DNA of 5,059 nucleotides from Desulfovibrionaceae bacterium (lineage in GTDB: Bacteria; Desulfobacterota; Desulfovibrionia; Desulfovibrionales; Desulfovibrionaceae), in the NCBI GenBank assembly GCA_900770205.1, contig CAAGJV010000205.1, forward strand, positions 1 to 5,059. The letters are read 5' to 3'. The notes under the pieces are model-generated. The model made no database searches, was not told where the DNA came from, and worked only from the letters and a program-made list of their open reading frames with translations. Position numbers and translations under genes: made by a program. Below are positions 1 to 5,059 of this stretch, in pieces. Position 1 is the first letter of the stretch; every line of letters begins with the position of its first letter.

Positions 1-2
1 GC

Positions 3-425
3 ACAGCCGAACTTCCACGTGCAGACATCGCCCGTGCCTCCATCGACGAGTGGGGCGCCATTGTCCTTGTTCCCGATCTTTCCGTGGCCGTGGCCATGGC
101 CAACCTCATTGCGCCGGAACACATGGAAGTATGCACAAGTTCTCCATGGGAACTTCTCCCCAGCATCCGTCATGCCGGGGCCGTGTTCCTCGGCCAGTAT
201 TCTCCGGAACCTGTGGGAGACTACTACGCCGGGCCTAACCATGTTCTTCCCACGCTCGGCACGGCACGCCATTCCTCAGCACTCAGCGTACAGACCTTCT
301 GCAAAAGAACGAGCATCATAGCCGCCTCACCAAAATTTACAAGCACCTATGCCGCTTCCGTGGCAAGGCTTGCCAGGCTGGAAGGGCTGGAAGCCCATGC
401 CCGCTCCGTGGAACTGCGCGGATAA
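3..425 (+). CDS. hisD: Histidinol dehydrogenase, C-terminal part (5' end outside window)
   Basis: HisD catalyses the last two steps of histidine synthesis, oxidising L-histidinol to L-histidine with two NAD+; it is a cytosolic zinc-dependent homodimer. The frame is open from base 3 and gives 140 residues ending at TAA 423-425, about the last third of a usual 430-440-residue protein. Visible family motifs are WGAIVLVPD, LIAPEHMEV, AGAVFLGQYSPEPVGDYYAG and NHVLPTLGTARHSSALSV. The APEH Glu (117-119) and His (120-122) match the catalytic Glu326/His327 of the E. coli enzyme. The GDYYAG Asp (219-221) and the His of EAHA (396-398) match zinc ligands Asp360 and His419. The C-terminal fold therefore looks intact and functional. 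purC follows 29 bases later on the same strand, which suggests co-transcription. The start codon and N-terminal NAD-binding part lie upstream of the window. Identification is secure. Confidence 0.96.
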   Translation, partial: TAELPRADIARASIDEWGAIVLVPDLSVAVAMANLIAPEHMEVCTSSPWELLPSIRHAGAVFLGQYSPEPVGDYYAGPNHVLPTLGTARHSSALSVQTFCKRTSIIAASPKFTSTYAASVARLARLEGLEAHARSVELRG

Positions 426-454
426 TAAAAACAAAACATTAAGAGGTCTTCCTT

Positions 455-1360
455 ATGAAGCAGCTTCCCTACCCCGTTGTCACGTCTACCAATCTTCCCG
501 GATTCAAGCTTCACTCCCAGGGAAAGGTGCGCGACATCTATGAAATCGATGAAAACACCCTTCTGCTCATCACAACAGACAGAATGTCTGCCTTCGATGT
601 CATTCTTGGCGACCCCATTCCATGGAAAGGCGTTATTCTGAACCAGCTCACCCTGTTCTGGATGAACAAGTTCTCGAACATCATTCCCAACCATATTCTT
701 GAATCCGATGTAAGCAAGTACCCTGTCGCTCTGCAGCCTTATCGCGATCAGCTCATCGGCCGTTCCGTTCTGGCCAGAAAAGCCCAGCCGCTCAAGGCGG
801 AATGCATCGTGCGCGGGTATATCGCCGGTTCAGGCTGGAAGTCTTACAAGGAAAGCCGTTCCCTCTGCGGCTATGCCCTTCCCGAAGGCCTGAAGGAATC
901 CGACAAGCTCCCCTCCGTGCTCTTCACGCCCTCCACCAAGGGAGAACTGGGCACGCACGATGAAAATATAAGCCTCGATGAAATGCGCCGCATAGTAGGC
1001 CGAGAATATGCCGACCAGGCGGCGGAAACCGCGCTCACCATCTACACGGAAGCTTCCAAATATGCGGCGGAGAGAGGCATCATCATTGCCGATACGAAAT
1101 TTGAATTCGGCATTTCCGAAGGGCGTCTTACGCTCATCGATGAAGTTCTCACCCCGGATTCCTCCCGCTTCTGGCCGGCCTCCCTCTACGAGCCAGGCCA
1201 CAGCCAGCCGAGTTTCGACAAGCAGTACCTGCGCGACTGGCTGGAAACGCAGGTGTGGGACAAAACGCCTCCTGCCCCGGCCCTTACGCCTGAAGTGCGC
1301 GATACCACTGCGGAAAAATATCAGGAAGCATTCCGCCTGCTGACCGGGTACGAACTCTAA
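455..1360 (+). CDS. purC: Phosphoribosylaminoimidazole-succinocarboxamide (SAICAR) synthetase
   Basis: PurC joins CAIR and L-aspartate with ATP to form SAICAR in de novo purine synthesis, in the cytosol. The 301-residue product has the family landmarks in order: GKVRD nucleotide-binding loop (23-27), DRMSAFD (42-48), ECIVRGYIAGSG (116-127, SAICAR synthetase signature 1), PSTKGELGTHDENIS (159-173), ADTKFEFG (212-219, signature 2), LIDEVLTPDSSRFW (228-240) and FDKQYLRDW (254-262). At 301 residues it belongs to the longer class, like yeast Ade1, rather than the roughly 237-residue E. coli form; the extra length comes from insertions and an extended C-terminus. The start at 455 is supported by an AAGAGG Shine-Dalgarno sequence at 441-446, 8 bases before ATG, and by the expected distance to GKVRD. 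It sits 29 bases after hisD and 32 bases before fabI, so it probably lies in one operon with both. No purine-related regulatory site was recognised in the short leader. No key residue appears to be missing. Confidence 0.97.
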   Translation: MKQLPYPVVTSTNLPGFKLHSQGKVRDIYEIDENTLLLITTDRMSAFDVILGDPIPWKGVILNQLTLFWMNKFSNIIPNHILESDVSKYPVALQPYRDQLIGRSVLARKAQPLKAECIVRGYIAGSGWKSYKESRSLCGYALPEGLKESDKLPSVLFTPSTKGELGTHDENISLDEMRRIVGREYADQAAETALTIYTEASKYAAERGIIIADTKFEFGISEGRLTLIDEVLTPDSSRFWPASLYEPGHSQPSFDKQYLRDWLETQVWDKTPPAPALTPEVRDTTAEKYQEAFRLLTGYEL

Positions 1361-1392
1361 TACTACCATAAACCTCACCATAGGAGAGAACT

Positions 1393-2157
1393 ATGCTTCT
1401 TGAAGGAAAAAAAGCCGTTATCTTCGGCGTAGCCAACAAGCACAGCATCGCCTACGGCATTTCCTCCGCCTTCCAGCGCGAGGGCGCGAAGCTCTCGTTC
1501 AGCTACCTGAACGACGCCCTGAAAAAAAGAGTCAACCCCATTTCTGAAGAACTGGGGGGCGATTTCACCTTTCCCTGCGATGTTTCCAGCGATGAAGATA
1601 TCGCCCGTTCCGCACAAATCGTTAAGGAGAAGTGGGGCACTGTGGATGTTCTTGTCCATTCCGTAGCCTTCGCCTCCAAAGACGATCTCAAAGGCCGCTA
1701 TCTCGATACCTCCCGCGATGGCTTCAAGCTTGCGCTCGATATTTCCGCCTATTCTCTCGTGGCGCTCTGCAAGGCTTTTGAACCGCTCCTCAACCCCGGC
1801 GCCTCTATTCTGTGCATGACATATTACGGCTCGGAAAAAATGATTCCGAACTACAACGTCATGGGCGTTGCCAAGGCGGCGCTGGAAGCTTCGGTGCGGT
1901 ATCTTGCCTCCGATTTCGGCCCCGCAAACATCCGCGTCAATGCCATCAGCGCCGGCCCTATCCGCACGCTGGCTTCCTCCGGCATTTCCGATTTCCACCA
2001 GATAGGAACCATGTTTGAAAAGCGGGCTCCCCTGCACCGGCTCGTCACCATTGATGAAGTCGGCAACACGGCCGCCTTCCTGGCCTCCGATCTGGCCTCC
2101 GGGGTAACGGGCGAGACCGTCTACGTGGATAACGGATTCCAGAGCACGGCACTGTAA
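1393..2157 (+). CDS. fabI: Enoyl-[acyl-carrier-protein] reductase (NADH)
   Basis: FabI reduces the trans-2-enoyl-ACP double bond in each cycle of type II fatty-acid synthesis and is the target of triclosan. The 254-residue product is a short-chain dehydrogenase of the usual FabI length. The N-terminal cofactor loop reads FGVANKHSIAYGI (11-23), the FabI version of the Rossmann glycine motif. CDV (62-64) matches the adenine-contacting region. The FabI-type active site Tyr-x6-Lys is seen as Y154 and K161 in PNYNVMGVAK, and Y144 corresponds to E. coli Tyr146. The substrate-loop motif NAISAGPIRTLASSGI (183-198) is nearly identical to E. coli. At the position of E. coli Gly93, a known triclosan-resistance site, this protein has A92, as S. 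aureus FabI naturally does. The start at 1393 follows a strong AGGAGA ribosome binding site (1382-1387). It lies 32 bases after purC and is followed by a terminator-like hairpin, so it is probably the last gene of its transcript. Confidence 0.97.
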   Translation: MLLEGKKAVIFGVANKHSIAYGISSAFQREGAKLSFSYLNDALKKRVNPISEELGGDFTFPCDVSSDEDIARSAQIVKEKWGTVDVLVHSVAFASKDDLKGRYLDTSRDGFKLALDISAYSLVALCKAFEPLLNPGASILCMTYYGSEKMIPNYNVMGVAKAALEASVRYLASDFGPANIRVNAISAGPIRTLASSGISDFHQIGTMFEKRAPLHRLVTIDEVGNTAAFLASDLASGVTGETVYVDNGFQSTAL

Positions 2158-2162
2158 AGCTC

Positions 2163-2186
2163 CAGGGTGCGGGCTTCCGCACCCTG
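2163..2186 (+). terminator. Hairpin terminator after fabI
   Basis: CAGGGTGCGG (2163-2172) and CCGCACCCTG (2177-2186) form a perfect 10-bp, GC-rich stem with a GCTT loop, starting 6 bases after the fabI stop codon. The position and stability fit an intrinsic terminator ending the hisD-purC-fabI transcript. The U-tract is poor: TTCCCTCACCCGTTTT follows instead of a continuous T run. Termination may therefore be partial, or the hairpin may mainly protect the 3' end of the mRNA. The function is inferred; the stem itself is seen directly. Confidence 0.72.
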
Positions 2187-2222
2187 TTCCCTCACCCGTT
2201 TTCCGCATGCAGAGGCAGCTTT

Positions 2223-2324
2223 ATGGTATTTTCCGATATTCTTCCCGCCATTCTCATTATTGCACTCGCCCTCTTTCTCCATGCTGTTTTGAGAAAGGGC
2301 GGAAGCGGGCAGACTTCCTGCTGA
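2223..2324 (+). CDS. Possible single-membrane-segment microprotein (33 aa)
   Basis: This short open frame begins at ATG 2223 and ends at TGA 2322-2324. It is preceded by AGAGG (2211-2215), 7 bases from the start, which is good Shine-Dalgarno spacing. The product starts MVFSD, continues with a strongly hydrophobic stretch (about residues 6-23, rich in I, L, A and F, with a Pro at 8 and a His at 20), then a basic RKGG at 24-27, and ends QTSC. That layout fits a single inner-membrane helix with a cytoplasmic basic tail. The layout resembles very small membrane proteins such as the FeoB-associated Cys-rich family, but there is only one Cys and no feo genes are present, so no function is assigned. 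It sits 36 bases after the hairpin that ends the fabI unit, so it would need read-through or its own promoter. It could be a chance ORF; confidence is modest. Confidence 0.35.
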   Translation: MVFSDILPAILIIALALFLHAVLRKGGSGQTSC

Positions 2325-2534
2325 TTCCGCATAGACCCATCGCGGATGCGTGACATCCACGGAAAAAATCCATCGTCTGAAAACGACGGCAGCGAAAAAA
2401 ACAGCAGGTAAAAGGCCCTTCTTCCCTCCCTGCCCCATGGTTCTGCCCGCAGGCTGTACACTCTTCTGTTTTTTCTCCCCCTCTGCCCCGTATCCTCAGC
2501 CATCTGTCATCCTGAACGCCACATAGGATATCGC
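2325..2534. other. Intergenic leader upstream of the lipoprotein gene
   Basis: The whole gap between fabI and the lipoprotein gene is 377 bases; this is the part after the possible microprotein. No RNA gene, repeat or convincing riboswitch is seen. The stretch has short A runs (around 2363 and 2396) and pyrimidine-rich segments (2419-2430 and 2464-2485). A promoter for the lipoprotein-gatC-gatA unit probably lies here because a terminator-like hairpin precedes it. TACACT (2457-2462) is a weak -10 candidate, but no good -35 box lies 17 bases upstream, so no promoter is called. TAGGA (2524-2528) is the likely ribosome binding site of the lipoprotein gene, 6 bases from its ATG. Long reverse-strand open frames cross this region but have no recognisable protein character. 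Confidence 0.5.
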
Positions 2535-4265
2535 ATGCTTCCACGTTTCCGCCTTGTTTTTCTTTTTGCACTATGCCTTGCCTTGCTCTCTTCCGGCTGT
2601 ACGCTGCTGGAAAAGCAGCGTCTTCCCTACCAGGGGCAGAACGATGTCTCGGTCTGGATGAACAGTATCGCCAGAATGAACGGCGAAGAACAGGGAAAAG
2701 CGGCCGACAGGGCATGGAAGTCCGCCTCCTCTTCTCAGGAACTGAAAATGAGGGCCCTGTCCATAGCTGCCAGCCGCCCCGGTTCGCAGGGATTCGCCGC
2801 CCGCAGGGAACTTTCCGCTCTCTATGCCAAGGCTCCCACCCAGCAGAGGGCCTCATGGGAAACCATGTACTGGAACGATCTCGATGCCATGGGCGATGAA
2901 GCGCTGAAAAAGCTCGCCTTATCCATAGCTTCCGGGCAGGAAAAAGATTTCCCATGGAATCTCGCGCTGCTCAAAGCCGCACGCAAGGGCCTTGTGGATG
3001 ACGCACCCGCCCTTATTGCCCGGCTTTCCGTACCAGAGCTTTACTCATCCTCCCTTATCCTCGGCCTTATGGATACTTCCTCTCCCCAGGAAGGAGAATG
3101 CGCCATAGCGCTCGTTCTTCCTCAAACCGGAACCGCCTCTGCCATTGGCCGCCAGATTGCCGAAGGTGCGCAGGCCGCTGCCGAAGAACTGCGCATCGCC
3201 GGAAAAAACGTAGAGCTTACCATCATCGATTCCGGCCAATCCTCGTGGCAGCAGCAGGTCCGCAATCTTCCGCCGAAGTTCATCGTCATCGGCGGCCCGC
3301 TTCTCCCCAGCCTCCACGCCGATCTTATCAAAGCGGCTCCCGGCCGTGCCGTCTTTTCCTTTACCTCTTCTCTTCCCTCAGGGGAAGAAGGCGCAAAGGC
3401 ATGGCGCTTCTTCACCAGCCCGGAAGATCAGGTGCGCACTCTGATCGATGGCGCTTCCAGCCTCGGCATCACCAGCTTCGGCATTTTCAGCCCGGAAGAT
3501 TCCTACAGCAGGCGCATGGGAGCGCTTTTCGCCAAAGAGGTATCTTCCCGCGGCTATGCTGTTTCCACCGGAAGCTATTCCCCAGGCAAAATGAATGCAT
3601 GGCCCAAAGAAGCAGGCGCCTTTGTTAAAACCCGGGTAGGCGCCCAGCGCGGAAGCATTCCTGTAGCCACAGCAGATTTTCAGGCTATCTTTCTGCCAGA
3701 CAGCTGGAAAAACATGGATATGCTCGTCTCCAGCCTGCATTACAGCGGAGCTCAGAACAGGCTCATGATGGGAACGGCCCTCTGGGAACAGAGCCTCGGC
3801 CCGCTCAGCAGAAACAACGCGGCCACCTTCAGCCTTACCATCTTCCCCGGAACATGGAACGAAAAATCTCCGGAACCCGGCACGGCAGCTTTCATCAAGG
3901 CCATGGAAGCCCGGAATAAAAAAACAAACGACTGGCTGGCGCTTGGCTTCGACTTTACGCGCATGGCCTCTTCCCTTTCGCTTCGCCCGGGCTGGACGCC
4001 TTCTCAGCTCAACCGCATTCTTGCCTCTGCCCCCTACACGGAATGGGCGGCTGCGCCCATCCAGTGGGACAGCTCCGGCAAGGCCCAGCGCCGGCTCTTT
4101 CTCTTCCAGCCTTCATCAACAGGCTATATCCCCGCCGATGGAGCAAAGCTTACGCAGCGCCTTTCCACCGGCGATCTTACGGAAGAGAAGCCGAAATCTC
4201 CTGCCGACGCCCAAAAAACGTCTCTGAATTTTGAACAGCTCGTCAACTCCATCACCAAGAACTAA
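2535..4265 (+). CDS. LppC/LpoA-like lipoprotein with periplasmic-binding-protein fold
   Basis: The 576-residue product starts with a lipoprotein signal peptide: basic MLPRFR, a hydrophobic core (7-18), then SSG-C with the probable lipidated Cys at 22. The residue after Cys is Thr, not Asp, so outer-membrane sorting is plausible if Lol rules apply. Residues about 35-180 are Ala/Leu-rich and look helical, like the TPR-type N-terminal part of LpoA. From about 188 the sequence becomes a type I periplasmic-binding fold: ECAIALVLPQTGTASAIGRQIAEG (188-211), KFIVIGGPLLPSL (248-260), a second-lobe stretch GITSFGIFSPEDSYSRRMG (311-329) and FQAIFLPDSW (382-391). This matches the penicillin-binding-protein activator (LppC) family, whose E. 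coli member LpoA (678 aa) stimulates PBP1A at the outer membrane. Alternatively it may be an amino-acid-type solute-binding lipoprotein. The tail (about 548-576) is charged and probably flexible. gatC follows after 11 bases, suggesting one transcript. The family is fairly sure; the exact role is inference. Confidence 0.85.
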   Translation: MLPRFRLVFLFALCLALLSSGCTLLEKQRLPYQGQNDVSVWMNSIARMNGEEQGKAADRAWKSASSSQELKMRALSIAASRPGSQGFAARRELSALYAKAPTQQRASWETMYWNDLDAMGDEALKKLALSIASGQEKDFPWNLALLKAARKGLVDDAPALIARLSVPELYSSSLILGLMDTSSPQEGECAIALVLPQTGTASAIGRQIAEGAQAAAEELRIAGKNVELTIIDSGQSSWQQQVRNLPPKFIVIGGPLLPSLHADLIKAAPGRAVFSFTSSLPSGEEGAKAWRFFTSPEDQVRTLIDGASSLGITSFGIFSPEDSYSRRMGALFAKEVSSRGYAVSTGSYSPGKMNAWPKEAGAFVKTRVGAQRGSIPVATADFQAIFLPDSWKNMDMLVSSLHYSGAQNRLMMGTALWEQSLGPLSRNNAATFSLTIFPGTWNEKSPEPGTAAFIKAMEARNKKTNDWLALGFDFTRMASSLSLRPGWTPSQLNRILASAPYTEWAAAPIQWDSSGKAQRRLFLFQPSSTGYIPADGAKLTQRLSTGDLTEEKPKSPADAQKTSLNFEQLVNSITKN

Positions 4266-4276
4266 AGAGAAACATC

Positions 4277-4570
4277 ATGTCATTGGAAAAAAAAGACTTC
4301 CTGCATTTGTGCCGCCTTTCCAGGCTTTCTCCCGACCCAGCCGTTCAGGATGAAATGGCAGGGCAGTGTTCCCGCATTCTCTCCTATATGGATAAGCTCT
4401 CCGAGGTAGACACCACAGGCGTAGAACCTCTGTACTCCCCCGTCATCCACGAATGCGCCTTCCGTGACGATGATGCTATGCGAACCTGCGCACGTTCCGA
4501 AATCCTTGCAGGCGCCCCTGCAACCGATGGAAAGTTCTTCATCGTTCCCCGTATCGTGGAGGGAAAATAA
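4277..4570 (+). CDS. gatC: Asp-tRNA(Asn)/Glu-tRNA(Gln) amidotransferase subunit C
   Basis: GatC is the small subunit of the GatCAB amidotransferase, which converts misacylated Glu-tRNA(Gln) and/or Asp-tRNA(Asn) to the amide forms; it wraps around GatA and stabilises the GatA-GatB complex. The 97-residue product is the usual family length. It begins with a helical segment containing LCRLSRLSPDP (11-21), then a second helix followed by YMDKLSEVDTTGVEPLYSP (37-55), the most diagnostic GatC stretch. It ends FFIVPRIVEGK, matching the typical C-terminal F-x-V-P-x-V-x-E motif. AAGAG (4265-4269) serves as ribosome binding site, overlapping the last base of the preceding stop codon. A run of eight A residues (4287-4294) encodes E-K-K near the start. 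gatA begins one base after the stop, so the two are surely co-transcribed and probably translationally coupled. Confidence 0.95.
   Translation: MSLEKKDFLHLCRLSRLSPDPAVQDEMAGQCSRILSYMDKLSEVDTTGVEPLYSPVIHECAFRDDDAMRTCARSEILAGAPATDGKFFIVPRIVEGK
4558..4563 (+). promoter_or_regulatory. Ribosome binding site for gatA inside the gatC 3' end
   Basis: GGAGGG at 4558-4563 lies within the last codons of gatC and 8 bases before the gatA ATG at 4572. It is a strong Shine-Dalgarno match and fixes the gatA start. Because ribosomes finishing gatC pass over it and stop next to the gatA start, it fits coupled, roughly equimolar synthesis of the two subunits. Confidence 0.8.
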
Positions 4571-4571
4571 T

Positions 4572-5038
4572 ATGGCCGATCTCTACCCCCTCTCTCTCTG
4601 CGAAGTGCGCGATCTTCTGAAAAAGGGAGACACAACTGCAGAAGAAGTAACAGCTTCCTGCCTGAAACGCATGGAAGAAACCGAACCTTCCATCCATGCC
4701 ATGCTTGCCCGCCGTGATGAAGAAGCGCTGGAACAGGCCCGCACCATGGACAAAGAACGCCCCGCCGATATTTCCAGCAAGCCCCTGTGGGGAATCCCTG
4801 TTACGGTGAAAGACGCCCTCACTTTCAAAGGCCTCCCCACCACTGCAGCCTCAAAAATCCTTGAAAATTTCCATTCTCCCTATGATGCGTTCGTTGTTCA
4901 GAAACTGAAGGATGCCGGCGCCATCATTCTTGGAAAAAACAACATGGATGAATTTGCTATGGGTTCCACTACCGAACATTCCGCATGGAAAACCACGGCC
5001 AATCCATGGGATACCTCACGGGTTCCCGGCGGCTCCAG
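4572..5038 (+). CDS. gatA: Asp-tRNA(Asn)/Glu-tRNA(Gln) amidotransferase subunit A, N-terminal part (cut by contig end)
   Basis: GatA is the glutaminase subunit of GatCAB; it frees ammonia from glutamine, which is channelled to GatB to amidate the misacylated tRNA. About 155 residues are present out of the usual 480-490. They show LSLCEVRDLLKKGDTTAEEV (7-26), PLWGIPVTVKDAL (71-83), LKDAGAIILGKNNMDEFAMG (112-131) and SRVPGGS (149-155). K80 in VTVKD matches the catalytic Lys of the amidase-signature Ser-cisSer-Lys triad. S155, 75 residues later, fits the cis-Ser position (the same spacing as in S. aureus GatA, K79 and S154). The nucleophilic Ser about 24 residues further on is not in the window. 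The frame stays open to the window end, but after 5038 it departs from the expected SSGGS signature because adapter sequence begins there. The truncation is thus technical, not a broken gene. ATG 4572 is one base after the gatC stop. Confidence 0.95.
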
Positions 5039-5059
5039 AGATCGGAAGAGCGTCGTGTA
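5039..5059 (+). other. Illumina TruSeq adapter sequence left at contig end
   Basis: The last 21 bases begin AGATCGGAAGAGC and continue to CGTCGTGTA. This is the read-through sequence of the Illumina TruSeq universal adapter, known from general knowledge of the chemistry. At the same point the gatA frame, which should read GGSSGGS, changes to GGS-R-D-R-K-S-V-V, exactly as expected where real template stops and adapter begins. The two preceding bases AG (5037-5038) fit the first two bases of a native AGC/AGT serine codon. This is a sequencing and assembly artefact, not biology, and should be trimmed. Confidence 0.96.

Noticed and set aside
830..1381. 183-codon reverse-strand open frame opposite purC
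   Set aside because: It is antisense to a clear purC, with no recognisable domain and an Arg/Phe/Gly-rich shadow-type composition.
1375..2208. 277-codon reverse-strand open frame opposite fabI
   Set aside because: It is fully antisense to a certain fabI gene, has a low-complexity Gly/Arg-rich translation without family motifs, and arises from the codon bias of the real gene.
2370..2386. Short inverted repeat CGTC...GACG in the intergenic gap
   Set aside because: The stem is only 4 bp with a 7-base loop, not enough for a terminator or regulatory call.
2434..2462. Possible sigma-70 promoter with TACACT as -10
   Set aside because: The -10 matches only four of six positions and the -35 region at 17-base spacing (CCATGG) does not resemble TTGACA.
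2257..2955. 232-codon reverse-strand open frame covering the intergenic gap and the lipoprotein 5' end
   Set aside because: The translation is rich in Arg, Trp, Cys and Pro with no motif, and over half of it is antisense to the lipoprotein gene, so it does not count as a gene in the gap.
3098..3628. 176-codon forward open frame inside the lipoprotein gene
   Set aside because: It is a +1 frame shadow with extreme Arg/His/Ser content, while the main frame carries a coherent periplasmic-binding fold.
1..5059. A hidden novel system, CRISPR array, mobile element or RNA gene
   Set aside because: Reading both strands, no repeat-spacer pattern, transposase, tRNA-like cloverleaf or rRNA segment was seen, and nearly all bases are explained by core metabolic genes.

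Overview
The window looks like a stretch of chromosomal housekeeping genes from a moderately GC-rich, Gram-negative bacterium. Protein style and gene order (hisD, purC, fabI, then a lipoprotein and gatC-gatA) suggest the Desulfovibrionaceae (Desulfovibrio, Bilophila, Mailhella and relatives). That placement is an inference from recall of related genomes, not from a search. All supported genes lie on the + strand.

Layout. Bases 1-425 hold the C-terminal third of histidinol dehydrogenase (hisD). After 29 bases comes a complete SAICAR synthetase gene (purC, 455-1360), and 32 bases later a complete NADH-type enoyl-ACP reductase gene (fabI, 1393-2157). These three are close enough to share a transcript, which appears to end at a perfect 10-bp hairpin (2163-2186). 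The following intergenic stretch (to 2534) has no large gene, but it contains a possible 33-codon single-membrane-segment microprotein with a good ribosome binding site (2223-2324). A second tightly packed group follows: a 576-residue lipoprotein of the LppC/LpoA type with a periplasmic-binding-protein fold (2535-4265), gatC (4277-4570), and the start of gatA (from 4572).

How the genes relate. hisD, purC and fabI serve histidine, purine and fatty-acid synthesis, so the first group is a mixed biosynthetic operon rather than one pathway. In the second group, gatC and gatA encode two of the three subunits of the tRNA-dependent amidotransferase, placed next to an envelope lipoprotein that probably concerns peptidoglycan synthesis or ligand binding. 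gatB is not in the window.

The last 21 bases (5039-5059) match the Illumina TruSeq adapter read-through sequence and interrupt gatA inside its highly conserved amidase signature, so they are almost certainly a sequencing artefact. I found no sign of a new defence system, mobile element, CRISPR array or RNA gene. Apart from the small ORF and the adapter, this is an ordinary core-genome region.
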